From Pseudomonadota bacterium (GTDB taxonomy: Bacteria > Pseudomonadota > Gammaproteobacteria > Steroidobacterales > Steroidobacteraceae), in contig JAGTSG010000013.1 of assembly GCA_018261655.1 (NCBI GenBank), forward strand, positions 1 through 44,955: 44,955 nucleotides of DNA, in the 5' to 3' direction. Within the stretch, counting starts at the first letter, position 1. Each line of letters opens with the position of its first letter. Shown here piece after piece: positions 35,850-43,877 of this stretch. Below the pieces are notes generated by a model. That model made no database searches. It had not been told where the DNA came from and saw only the letters and a program-made list of their open reading frames with translations. The position numbers and the translations under genes are program-made.

Positions 35850-37022
35850 TCAGGCGCTGCGGTAGAGCTTCGTCATGACGAATTCGCGATGGCCGAGGGC
35901 CTCCGCGGCCGTCAGCCGGCCGTTCGCCGTGCTCACGATGCAGTCGATCAGTGCATCGCCCGCCTGGTCGATGGTTATTTCACGCCGGACGACGCCCGAG
36001 ATGTCCACGTCGATGTGTTCGGACATCAGCCTGACGGTGCGCGGATTCCCGGTGACCTTGATGACCGGCATGATCGGGTTGCCGATCACGTTTCCCTGGC
36101 CGGTAGGGAAGATGTGCACCACGTAGCCCGCCGCTGCCTGCAGGGTGCAGCACTCGGCTGCCGCCGAGGAAGTGTCCATGAAGTACAGCCCCGGCCCGCG
36201 CGCCGGCGCCTCGGCCGGCTGCAGCACGTCGATGAAGCTGATCTTCTTGCCGATCTTCTCCAGGTTGCCTAGCGCCTTTTCCTCGATCGTGGTCAGGCCG
36301 CCGGCGATGTTGCCCTTGGTGGGCTGGCTGTCGGACAGGTCCGAGGTCTTGTGGGCCTCGATGACCTCATCCTGGTAGGCCTGCCAGGTCTTCATGAACT
36401 TCTCGCGCACCTCGGGCGTGGCGGCACGCGCCGCGGCGAGGTGCTCGGCACCGGTCAGTTCTGAGGTCTCTCCGAAGCAGCCGTACACGCCCTGGGGCAC
36501 GAGCTTGTCGTACATGTTGCCGACGGTAGGGCAGGATGCCAGGCCGGTGGTCGTGTCCGACTCGCCGCACTTGGCCGCGATCCAGAGCTCCTCGAGGTCG
36601 CATTCCACGCGCACCTGCGCGGAGGCCTGGTGGACGAACTCCTTGGCCTTGCGGGAGGCGGCCGCGACGGTGGCGATGTCGCCGTTGTTCTCGATCGCGA
36701 ATCCCGCCACCGGCTTGCCGGTCGCGGCGATGCCGTCGACGATGCGTTGCGTCCAGCCCGGCTCGATGCCGATCACGATGCAGGCGGCGACGTTGGGATT
36801 GGCCCCTGTGCCAATCATCGTCCTGAAGTGCAGGTCCAGGTCCTCGCCGAACTGCAGGCGGCCGTATGCGTGCGGCAACGCGAGGGTGCCTTGAATGTGG
36901 GCGGCGACGGCCTCGCAGGCTGCGTTGGAGATATCGTCGACCGGTAGTATGGCGACGTAGTTGCGGACGCCCACCCGACCGTTCTCACGGCGGTAGGCCC
37001 AGATCTTCCTGCCGGTGCTCAT
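35850..37022 (-). CDS. suyB: (2R)-sulfolactate sulfo-lyase, large subunit
   Basis: A 390-residue UxaA-family protein that, with SuyA, splits (R)-sulfolactate into pyruvate and sulfite. The features match SuyB as I know it: [75 protein letters not shown], and [12 protein letters not shown]. This sets it apart from altronate dehydratase (UxaA), which usually is one chain of about 495 residues with the small domain fused. The start is ATG 37022, 14 bases after the suyA stop. As in other Suy loci, the small and large subunits are split and adjacent. Iron is expected as cofactor by analogy. Confidence 0.92.
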   Translation of the reverse strand: MSTGRKIWAYRRENGRVGVRNYVAILPVDDISNAACEAVAAHIQGTLALPHAYGRLQFGEDLDLHFRTMIGTGANPNVAACIVIGIEPGWTQRIVDGIAATGKPVAGFAIENNGDIATVAAASRKAKEFVHQASAQVRVECDLEELWIAAKCGESDTTTGLASCPTVGNMYDKLVPQGVYGCFGETSELTGAEHLAAARAATPEVREKFMKTWQAYQDEVIEAHKTSDLSDSQPTKGNIAGGLTTIEEKALGNLEKIGKKISFIDVLQPAEAPARGPGLYFMDTSSAAAECCTLQAAAGYVVHIFPTGQGNVIGNPIMPVIKVTGNPRTVRLMSEHIDVDISGVVRREITIDQAGDALIDCIVSTANGRLTAAEALGHREFVMTKLYRSA

Positions 37023-37036
37023 GGGATGGTCCGCTC

Positions 37037-37324
37037 CTACCAGCGCTTGGTCTTGAGGTTGTGGACGTGGACGTGTTCGCCGCGGGCAGCCGGGGCCACC
37101 ATCCTGCCGATGTCCTGCCCGTACTTGATGACGGTATCGCCCGGCTTGAGGTCCGCCAGCGCGATCTTGTGCCCGATCGGCACGGCCTGTCGCGCCACCA
37201 TGCGGAAGTCGGAATTGTCTGCGGTCACCACACACAACATCTCGGTGCCGGCCTCGAGACCCTCCACCACCACCACGCCGACGTTGTCGGCATGGTCGTG
37301 GACCAGTAGTTGCGGTGCGCTCAC
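37037..37324 (-). CDS. suyA: (2R)-sulfolactate sulfo-lyase, small subunit
   Basis: A 95-residue SAF-domain protein, the small subunit of the sulfo-lyase. The pattern is [18 protein letters not shown], then [30 protein letters not shown], where the IPxGHKxA(L)xxixxGdxViKYG motif is the UxaA small-domain signature. In the family this domain helps bind substrate next to SuyB. The start is GTG 37324, supported by an excellent AGGAGG 8 bases upstream. It is the first gene of the leftward operon. Its own promoter lies in the AT-rich patch at 37351-37380. Confidence 0.9.
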   Translation of the reverse strand: MSAPQLLVHDHADNVGVVVVEGLEAGTEMLCVVTADNSDFRMVARQAVPIGHKIALADLKPGDTVIKYGQDIGRMVAPAARGEHVHVHNLKTKRW

Positions 37325-37350
37325 GGCTTCGACCTCCTGCGGGCGACGGG

Positions 37351-37380
37351 TACTATAAGTCTTATATAAGATACTATACA
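37351..37380. promoter_or_regulatory. Divergent promoter with candidate GntR/HutC operator
   Basis: This 30-base AT-rich patch stands out in a GC-rich background. It contains the perfect 12-base palindrome TCTTATATAAGA (37360-37371) flanked by direct repeats TACTATA at 37351-37357 and 37372-37378, 21 bases apart. On the minus strand TATAGT (37357-37352) is a good -10 for suyA, with a start about 12 bases later. AT boxes on the plus strand (TATAAG, TATACA) could serve the regulator gene. The palindrome has the size of a GntR/HutC operator, so the adjacent regulator may repress both directions. This is inferred from position and symmetry. Confidence 0.55.
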
Positions 37381-37455
37381 GGAGATGCTAGACGTAAGAG
37401 AAACCCAACGCGTACCATCGGGCGACGCACGCCAGTGACAACACGGCCAGAGCAG

Positions 37456-38175
37456 ATGGACGATTCGCCCCACTACCGCCCCCTGTACCGCCAGGTGTAC
37501 GACTTCCTGGTGCGGCAGATCGCCGAGGGTGCGTGGCGGCCGGCCGAAGCGCTGCCCAGCGAGCAGGCACTGGCCGACAAGCTGGGCGTCAGCCAGGGAA
37601 CCGTGCGCAAGGCACTCGACGTGCTGGCGGTCGAGAAACTGGTCGAGCGCCGCCAGGGCAAAGGCACCTATGTCGCCGAGCACACGCAGGAGCGGGCCCT
37701 GTTCCGCTTCTTCCGTATCAGCGAGCCGGGTGGCGAGCGCAGCTTCCCGACCAGCGCCGACGAGACGGCCCGCCGCAGGCCGGCCCGCCCCGTCGAGGCC
37801 CGCAAGCTGCATCTCGACAAGGGCGCGCAGGTGGTCGAAATCAGCCGCACCCGCCTCATCGATGGCAAGCCCGCGGTGCTGGAACGCAGCGTGCTGCCAG
37901 TCGCGCTGTTCCCGGACATCGACAAGCGCCGGCCACTGCCCAATGCCCTGTACGCCCTTTACCAGCAGGAGTTCGGCGTGAATATCGTCAGCGCCGACGA
38001 GGAACTGCGCGCCGACGCGGCGACCCGCGAGGACGCGCGACTGCTGGGACTGCAGCCGGGCGCGCCGTTGCTGCACATCGAGCGGGTCGCGATCGCGCTC
38101 GACGGCAAGCGGGTCGAGTGGCGAGTCAGCCGCTGCAACACCACGCACCTCGTCTACGCCGTCACGCTCTCCTGA
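37456..38175 (+). CDS. GntR/HutC-family transcriptional regulator
   Basis: A 239-residue regulator of the HutC type. The winged-helix domain (about 8-75) reads PLYRQVYDFLVRQIAEGAWR, LPSEQALADKLGVSQGTVRKALDVL and VERRQGKGTYVAEH. The UTRA ligand-binding domain (about 90-235) has VVEISRTRLIDGKPAVLERSVLP and PLLHIERVAIALDGKRVEWR. UTRA domains bind sugars, sugar phosphates or related acids; here a sulfosugar or sulfosugar phosphate is the natural guess. The start ATG 37456 fits the family; a GTG at 37435 would add 7 residues. It divides the suyAB operon from the kinase-aldolase operon and likely controls both. Confidence 0.9.
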   Translation: MDDSPHYRPLYRQVYDFLVRQIAEGAWRPAEALPSEQALADKLGVSQGTVRKALDVLAVEKLVERRQGKGTYVAEHTQERALFRFFRISEPGGERSFPTSADETARRRPARPVEARKLHLDKGAQVVEISRTRLIDGKPAVLERSVLPVALFPDIDKRRPLPNALYALYQQEFGVNIVSADEELRADAATREDARLLGLQPGAPLLHIERVAIALDGKRVEWRVSRCNTTHLVYAVTLS

Positions 38176-38198
38176 GTCGTGACGGCGCCACGCAAAGC

Positions 38199-39125
38199 AT
38201 GACCATGGCGACGGTCCTGTGTGTCGGGCACGCGGTGCAGGACTACGTGTTCAGCGTCGTCGATCTGCCGCGGCTTGCGGTCAAGCACCAGGCGTCGGCG
38301 CTGCGGCGCGTCGGCGGCGGTCCCGCCGCGACCGCCGCGGTCGCGGTTGCCCGGCTCGGCGGCCGGGCACTGCTCGCCGCGCGCGTTGGCGACGACGCGG
38401 TGGCGGGGGAAATGGTCGCTGAGCTGGAGTCCTACGGCGTCGACTGCGCCTATGTCCGCCGCCTGAAGGGCCACCGTTCGTCGCTCTCCGCCGTCATGGT
38501 GGATCGCAGCGGGGAGCGGATGATCGTCAATTACCTCGACGAGAACATGCCCACCGCCGCCGGCTGGCTGCCGGCCCCGCAGGCCGTCGGCGCCGAGGCG
38601 GTGCTGGCGGACAGCCGCTGGCCCGAGGGCGCTGCCTGGGCACTCGCGGCGGCGCGGGTCGCCGGCATTCCCGGCGTTCTCGATGCCGACAAGCCGGTCC
38701 CGCCCGAGGACGGCGCATTGCGGGCGGCGACCCACGTCGCCTTCTCGGCGGAGGCGCTGTCCGACTACACGGGCATCGGCGACTGCGTCCTTGGGCTGCG
38801 GACGGCCGCCGCCCGGCTGGGGGGCTGGTGCTGCGTAACGGCGGGGGCCGAAGGCGTCTACGTACTCGACGGCGGCGCGATGTCCCACTTTCCCGGGCAT
38901 CCTGTTGAGGTCGTCGACACGCTGGGTGCCGGCGACGTATGGCACGGGGCGTTTGCGCTCGCGCTGGCCGAAGGCGCTGACTGGCGCGACGCGGTCCGCT
39001 TCGCTTCCGCGGCCGCCGCGCTCAAGGTGCAACGCCCGGGTGGCCGTGCCGGGGTTCCGTCCCGCGCCGAAGTGGAAGATTTTCAACGCCAGGCGGGGAT
39101 GCCTGCCCCGAGGACGCCCGAATGA
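38199..39125 (+). CDS. PfkB-family sugar kinase (candidate 6-deoxy-6-sulfofructose kinase)
   Basis: A 308-residue ribokinase-like enzyme. The glycine-rich entry motif is RRVGGGPAATAAVAVARLG (about residues 37-54) and the catalytic DTxGAGD motif is DTLGAGDVWHGAF (Asp240-Asp246, with Asp246 as base). E. coli YihV, the 6-deoxy-6-sulfofructose kinase, is of this same family, and this gene sits directly before a LacD/YihT-like aldolase and with other sulfosugar genes, so it probably phosphorylates 6-deoxy-6-sulfofructose at C1. That is an inference from context; an unmodified ketose is the alternative. It ends inside the aldolase start (ATGA). Confidence 0.8.
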   Translation: MTMATVLCVGHAVQDYVFSVVDLPRLAVKHQASALRRVGGGPAATAAVAVARLGGRALLAARVGDDAVAGEMVAELESYGVDCAYVRRLKGHRSSLSAVMVDRSGERMIVNYLDENMPTAAGWLPAPQAVGAEAVLADSRWPEGAAWALAAARVAGIPGVLDADKPVPPEDGALRAATHVAFSAEALSDYTGIGDCVLGLRTAAARLGGWCCVTAGAEGVYVLDGGAMSHFPGHPVEVVDTLGAGDVWHGAFALALAEGADWRDAVRFASAAAALKVQRPGGRAGVPSRAEVEDFQRQAGMPAPRTPE

Positions 39126-40168
39126 TCCTGTCTGCCGGCAAGTACCGTGGCATGAAGCGCATGGCCGACGCCGCGGGCCGATTCAAGATGACGGCAGTGG
39201 ACCAGCGTCCGCCCATCAAGAACCTGATCCGCACGCGCCTGGGTACTGTCGAGGCGCCCTGGGAGGACGTGGCCGGGTTCAAGGAACTGCTGATCCGCGA
39301 ACTCCAGGGCGAATCGTCGGCCATGCTGCTCGACCCGCACTACGCCTACCCACGCGGCGTCACCATGCTGAATGCTTCACTCGGCATGATCCTCACGCTC
39401 GAGGACTCGATATTCGAAGAGACTCGCGGCGGCCGCCTGTCAGCAGAGATTGACGACTGGTCGGTCGAGAAGATCAAGCGGGCCGGTGGCGACGGCGTCA
39501 AGCTGCTGACCTGGTACCGACCCGACGCCGAGCCGGCGGTATGCCGGGCACAGCAGGACTTTACCGCGCGCGTGGGCGATGCCTGCGCGCGCTTTGACAT
39601 TCCCTTCGTGTTCGAGCTGCTGGTGTATCCGCTGGCGCGGGACGCGGAGCAGACGCGCGACTACGTGGAAATGAAGACCAAGAGGCCCGAGCTGGTCCTC
39701 GAGAGCGTCGAGACCTTCGCAGCACCGCGCTTCGGCGTCGACCTGTTCAAGCTCGAGAGTCCGGTGGCTGCCGACGACGTTCCCGAAGCCGGCGCGGAAG
39801 GATCGGCCGAGGTGCAGCGGTGGTTCGACCAGCTTGGACGCGCGGCAGGCAGGCCCTGGGTCATGCTCTCGGCCGGCGCCGGGATGGACGAGTTCGCGCG
39901 CGTCCTGGCGCACGCGTACCGCGCCGGGGCCTCCGGGTACCTGGCCGGACGGGCGATCTGGATGAAGGCCTTCGACCAGTTCCCGGACTGGGACGCGATG
40001 TCCGCCGGCCTGAAGGGCGAGGCCGTGGCCTACATGCGCCAGTTGAACCTTCTGACCGACGCCGGGGCGCTACCCTGGCACCGGCACGCCTGCTACGGCG
40101 AGGGCGGGGCGCGCGTGCTGCCGGCCGACGCCGGATTCCGCCACGCCTATCCGGGCTTTGGAGGCTGA
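39122..40168 (+). CDS. LacD/DeoC-type aldolase (candidate 6-deoxy-6-sulfofructose-1-phosphate aldolase)
   Basis: A 348-residue class I aldolase of the tagatose-bisphosphate aldolase (LacD) group, with the Schiff-base lysine Lys127 in GGDGVKLLTWYRP. Other family segments: TAVDQRPPIKNLI near the start, SAMLLDPHYAYPRGV, FVFELLVYPL, and SAGAGMDEFARVLAHAYRAGASGYLAGRAIW near the C-terminus. The sulfo-EMP aldolase YihT is of this same group but shorter (about 290 residues). It would split the ketose 1-phosphate to DHAP and sulfolactaldehyde. Identity as YihT-like is inferred from fold and neighbours. It overlaps the kinase (ATGA) and has a GGAGGCTGAC site before the next ATG. Confidence 0.8.
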   Translation: MILSAGKYRGMKRMADAAGRFKMTAVDQRPPIKNLIRTRLGTVEAPWEDVAGFKELLIRELQGESSAMLLDPHYAYPRGVTMLNASLGMILTLEDSIFEETRGGRLSAEIDDWSVEKIKRAGGDGVKLLTWYRPDAEPAVCRAQQDFTARVGDACARFDIPFVFELLVYPLARDAEQTRDYVEMKTKRPELVLESVETFAAPRFGVDLFKLESPVAADDVPEAGAEGSAEVQRWFDQLGRAAGRPWVMLSAGAGMDEFARVLAHAYRAGASGYLAGRAIWMKAFDQFPDWDAMSAGLKGEAVAYMRQLNLLTDAGALPWHRHACYGEGGARVLPADAGFRHAYPGFGG

Positions 40169-40169
40169 C

Positions 40170-41248
40170 ATGGGACTCAGATACGGCGTCGCCGCCCTGG
40201 CCCGCCCCACTTTCGACGTGCCCTTCGCCGAGGAGATGAAGGAACGCGCGTTCGCCGCGCTTGCGGCGGCCGGCATCGAGGCCGTCGGGCCCCGCGAACT
40301 GCTGTTCGACAGGGCCGCCGCCGAACGCGCCATCGCGGAGATCCGGTCCGCCGCGCCGATCGACCTGCTGCTGGTCCTGCAGGTCACCTTCACCGACGCG
40401 ACCATGACGGTCGAGCTGGCACGAAGCGGAGAATTTCCGCTGGCGATCTGGGCCGTGCCCGAGCCGCGGGCCGGTGGCCGGCTGCGGCTCAATGCCTATT
40501 GCGGACTGAACCTCGCAGCCCACGCACTCGGCCGGGTCAATGCCGACCACGGCTGGCTGTACGCATCGCCGGATGAGCCGGGACTTTCCGCGCGGCTGCG
40601 GGCGCTGGCGACCCCCGCCCGACACGCTGCACCAGCGGCCCGGGCGCCAGCGCAGCCGGATAGCGGCGCCGTGGCGGTCGCCGACCGGGCCCTGGCGAAG
40701 CTCGCGGGCGGCACGATCACGGTCGTCGGCAAGCACCCCGACGGCTTCGACACCTGCGAGTACGACGAAAGCCTGCTCGACCGTCTCGCCGGCATGAAAG
40801 TCAGGAGCTGTCCGACCAGCCGGCCTGGATGGCCGACCTGGTGGACATCACGCCTGCGGACGACACGGCGGTCATCTGGCACTGTGGCCTCGCGCCGCTG
40901 TCGATGCGCGATCCCGAGGTTCCCGCCGAGGCCACGATCCACACCAATCGCCGCATGCCGCTGCTGCACCAGTTCCCGATCAAGCCCGGCCGCATCACGC
41001 TGGCGCGGCTCTCGCGCGCCCGCAACGAGGTCAAGCTGATGATCGCGGGCGCAGAAGTGATCCGCGCGCCCATGGCCTTCACGGGCTGCTCCGGCACCAT
41101 CCGTTTCGACCGGCCGGCGGCGGACGTCCACCAGACGATCATGGATGAGGGACTCGAGCATCACTTCGCACTCGCCTACGGCGACCACAAACCTGCGCTC
41201 CGCGCCATCGCCGCGCGCTGGAGGCTGCCGGTCCTGGAGCTGGCCTGA
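40170..41248 (+). pseudogene. L-fucose/arabinose isomerase-family protein (candidate sulfoquinovose isomerase), broken by an out-of-frame deletion
   Basis: The first about 210 codons (MGLRYGVAALARPTFDVPFA to LLDRLAGMKV) are in one frame, including GKHPDGFDTCEYDESLLDRL. From 40802 a second frame continues (QELSDQPAWMADLVDITPADDTAVIWHCGLAPLSM and onward to RWRLPVLELA). Both parts look like one protein of the FucI/AraA-type family, in which the middle about 100 residues, with metal-binding Glu/Asp, lie between these two segments. So a piece of about 300 bases is absent near 40797-40804 and the frame is lost. FucI-like isomerases replace YihS in some sulfo-EMP variants. An assembly error or a recent true deletion are both possible; as written, it could not work. 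Confidence 0.72.
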
Positions 41249-41250
41249 AC

Positions 41251-43293
41251 ATGTCAGGGTTCGCGCTGGACTCGCCAAACTGGGGGCGGATCCCGCCGGT
41301 CCGCGTCACCGGCCGGGCGGAGATACTCGCCTCCGGGGAGGTCCTGCTACCCACCTCGGCAGGCACGCTCACGGTCACGCTGCACGAGAGTGGCGCGCGA
41401 CTGCGGATGGGTCCGCCGGCACGGGACTACGGCATCCTTGTTGACCTGCCCGCCGTCCGGGTGCCGACAGTGGCCCACGGTGACGGCGAAACGGTGGTCT
41501 CGAGCGGCGCGCAGGCCCTGGCGATCGGCCACGAGCCGCTGTCCTTCGTGCTGTCGCGCGGCGGGCGCCAGGTGCAGGCCTCGCCAGGAGACGGCCACTT
41601 CGTGCGCCGCTTCCGCCTGCCGCCTTTCGCACTGGTTGACGGCGGCTGGTTCGTGAGCCTGGAGCTCGGCGAGGACACAGCCGTCTACGGCCTGGGCGAG
41701 AAGTGGGGGCGCCTCGATCGGCGGGGCCAGCTCATCCGCTCCTTCAACCACGACGCACTCGGTGTCAACGCCGAGGTGAGCTACAAGAACGCACCCTTTG
41801 CCTGGAGTCCGGACGGATGGGGTGTCTTCGTCCATACGACGGCGGCGGTAACGCATGGCGTCGGCTACGCGCCCTGGTCACAACGCGCCTACGGGCTGTG
41901 GGTGGACTCCCCGTCGCTCGATCTCTTCCTGCTCGACGGGGCTGACGGCGCGGCGCAGCTTCGGCAGTACACCGCGCTGACAGGCCGGGCACCGGTGCCG
42001 CCGCGCTGGAGCCTGGGCGTGATCCTCTCGAAGGCCTATTACCGGGACGCGGAGGAGATCCTGTCCGTAGCTCGCGAGGTCCGCGCGCGCGGCATGCCCT
42101 GCGAGACGATCACCTTTGACGGCCGCGCCTGGCAGGACACGGACACCCGCTTCGCCTTCGAGTGGTGCCCGAAGCGCTATCCAGACCCGGCGCCGGTCAT
42201 CGCCGAGCTGAAGTCCCTCGGCTTCCACATCTGCGTGTGGGAATACCCGCTCATTTCCGTCAGGAACCCGCTCTTCGCCGAGCTCGCCGGGAAAGGCTGG
42301 CTGCTCACGGACCGCCGCAGTGGTGAAGCCTACCGCTACCGGTGGGATCCCGAGCCCTTCGGGGCGGTGCTGACGGCGCTTCCGGAATCGGGGCTGCTCG
42401 ACTTTACCCATCCCGACGCCTATGCGTACTGGCGCGACCGGCACCGCGCCCTCTTCGAAGCGGGCGTCGACATGATCAAGGCCGACTTCGGCGAGCAGGT
42501 CGACGACTTCATGGTCGCCAGCGACGGCTCGAGCGGCAGCGAGCTGCACAACGCCTATGCGCTGCTCTACAACCGCTGCGTCTACGAGGCGGCCGAGCGC
42601 TACGCCGCCGACGGCGCCTTCCTGTTCAGCCGTTCGGCCTGGTCGGGCTCGCAACGCTATCCCTCGCAGTGGGGCGGCGACCCGCAGGCCGACTGGGGTG
42701 GCCTTGCCGCGAGCCTGCGCGGCGGACTGTCGTGGGGACTCTCGGGCGGCCCTTACTACGCCACGGACGTGGGTGGCTTCTACGGCGACCGGCGCGACCC
42801 GGAGCTGTATGTGCGATGGGCACAGGCCGCGGTCTACTCTGCGCACATGCGCCTGCACGGGATCGGGCCGCGCGAACCCTGGTCATACGGCCCCGAGGCC
42901 GAGGCGGCGGTGAACTCGGCGCTGCGGCTGCGGTACCGCCTGATCCCTTACCTCGAGCACGCGATGACGCAGGCGAGAGAGACGGGATTGCCGGTGCAGC
43001 GTGCGATGGCGCTCGCCTGCCCGGGCGAGCGCGTGGCGCGCAGCTTCGAGAACCAGTTCTTCTGCGGCGACGACCTGCTGGTCGCGCCCTGCCTTCAGCC
43101 GGGCGGCGAGGTCGAGGTCTATCTGCCCGCCGGACGCTGGCGTCGCTTCCCCGAGGGCGCCACGTTCGACGGTGGCCGGATCCTGCGGCTCGAGCTCGCG
43201 CTGGACGAAACGGCCGTGTTCGCGCGCGACGAGGCGCGGATACCTCTCGGTCCCGACGTGATCCACACCAGCGACCTGGGAGGCGGACCATGA
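41251..43293 (+). CDS. GH31 alpha-glycosidase (candidate sulfoquinovosidase)
   Basis: A 680-residue, intracellular GH31 enzyme, full length and without a signal peptide. The N-terminal beta-sandwich covers about 1-240 (with YGLGEKWGRLDRRGQ near 146), followed by the (beta/alpha)8 barrel. The catalytic nucleophile is Asp412 in KADFGEQ, and the acid/base is Asp477 in QWGGDPQADW. The segment around 285-310 has TFDGRAWQDTDTRFAFEW. In GH31 sulfoquinovosidases a sulfonate-binding Arg lies in this region and an Arg (Arg300) is present here, but overall the enzyme looks closer to YicI-type alpha-xylosidases than to E. coli YihQ. It follows the isomerase gene by 2 bases and overlaps the TRAP gene. Confidence 0.85.
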   Translation: MSGFALDSPNWGRIPPVRVTGRAEILASGEVLLPTSAGTLTVTLHESGARLRMGPPARDYGILVDLPAVRVPTVAHGDGETVVSSGAQALAIGHEPLSFVLSRGGRQVQASPGDGHFVRRFRLPPFALVDGGWFVSLELGEDTAVYGLGEKWGRLDRRGQLIRSFNHDALGVNAEVSYKNAPFAWSPDGWGVFVHTTAAVTHGVGYAPWSQRAYGLWVDSPSLDLFLLDGADGAAQLRQYTALTGRAPVPPRWSLGVILSKAYYRDAEEILSVAREVRARGMPCETITFDGRAWQDTDTRFAFEWCPKRYPDPAPVIAELKSLGFHICVWEYPLISVRNPLFAELAGKGWLLTDRRSGEAYRYRWDPEPFGAVLTALPESGLLDFTHPDAYAYWRDRHRALFEAGVDMIKADFGEQVDDFMVASDGSSGSELHNAYALLYNRCVYEAAERYAADGAFLFSRSAWSGSQRYPSQWGGDPQADWGGLAASLRGGLSWGLSGGPYYATDVGGFYGDRRDPELYVRWAQAAVYSAHMRLHGIGPREPWSYGPEAEAAVNSALRLRYRLIPYLEHAMTQARETGLPVQRAMALACPGERVARSFENQFFCGDDLLVAPCLQPGGEVEVYLPAGRWRRFPEGATFDGGRILRLELALDETAVFARDEARIPLGPDVIHTSDLGGGP

Positions 43294-43874
43294 CCAGCGC
43301 CGCTCCGGGCCGGCTGCTCCGCCTCGTCGACCGCCTGCTCGCGGTGCTGGCGGCCTTCAACCGGCCGATCGCCCTGGCGGGCCGCAACCTCGCGGCCGGG
43401 CTGATCGGGGCCATGGTCGCCCTGGCGCTCGCGCAGATCCTGTCCCGCGCGTTGTTCAGCTACACGCTCGACTGGGCCGAGGAACTCGCGCGCGTCGCGC
43501 TGGTGTGGTCGGTGCTGCTGGTCGCGCCCTTCGCCTACCGCAGCGGCGCGCATGTCGCCATCGACTCGCTGGCGGCCTCGCTGCCGCCGCGCCTGATCAT
43601 CGCCGTGAGCCTCGGGCTCAACCTGCTGGTGCTGTGGATCTGCGCCGAGATGTTCCGCCAGAGCCTCGCCTTCTGGTCGCGGGGGCTGACGCTCACCGCT
43701 TCGGCGCTCGGGGTACAGATGGCCTGGATCTACGCGATCGTCCCCACGGCCTTCGCGTTCCTGATCCTCGTGGGCATGGAGCTGGTGCTGCGGCTGCTGG
43801 CCTCGCTGGTGCGTCCAGATACCGGACTGACGCTGGTCGGCACCGTGCCCGCCGTCAAGCCGGAAGGACGCTGA
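43290..43874 (+). CDS. TRAP transporter small permease (DctQ-type)
   Basis: A 194-residue inner-membrane protein with four predicted helices (about 28-50, 66-88, 103-125 and 143-166). Family pattern: a helix-1 region, then SYTLDWAEELARVALVWSVLLVAPFAYRSGAHVAIDSLAASLPPR, where the WAEELAR and GAHVAID segments are the DctQ hallmark. It pairs with the large permease encoded 3 bases downstream. The ATG overlaps the GH31 stop (ATGA) and GGGAGG is close upstream. TRAP systems take up carboxylates and sulfonates; a sulfosugar or its glycoside would fit the cluster. Confidence 0.9.
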   Translation: MTSAAPGRLLRLVDRLLAVLAAFNRPIALAGRNLAAGLIGAMVALALAQILSRALFSYTLDWAEELARVALVWSVLLVAPFAYRSGAHVAIDSLAASLPPRLIIAVSLGLNLLVLWICAEMFRQSLAFWSRGLTLTASALGVQMAWIYAIVPTAFAFLILVGMELVLRLLASLVRPDTGLTLVGTVPAVKPEGR

Positions 43875-43877
43875 GCG

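Noticed and set aside
35850-37324. Altronate dehydratase (UxaA) for the two-gene UxaA-family pair.
   Set aside because: The split into a 95- and a 390-residue subunit, the family blocks and the neighbours slcC and comC fit SuyAB much better. No uronate pathway genes are present.
38199-40168. A tagatose or galactitol pathway for the kinase and aldolase.
   Set aside because: LacD-type aldolases and PfkB kinases also serve tagatose, but there is no lac/gat-type transport or isomerase set, and the sulfolactate genes share the control region. It remains the main alternative if assays fail with sulfonated sugars.
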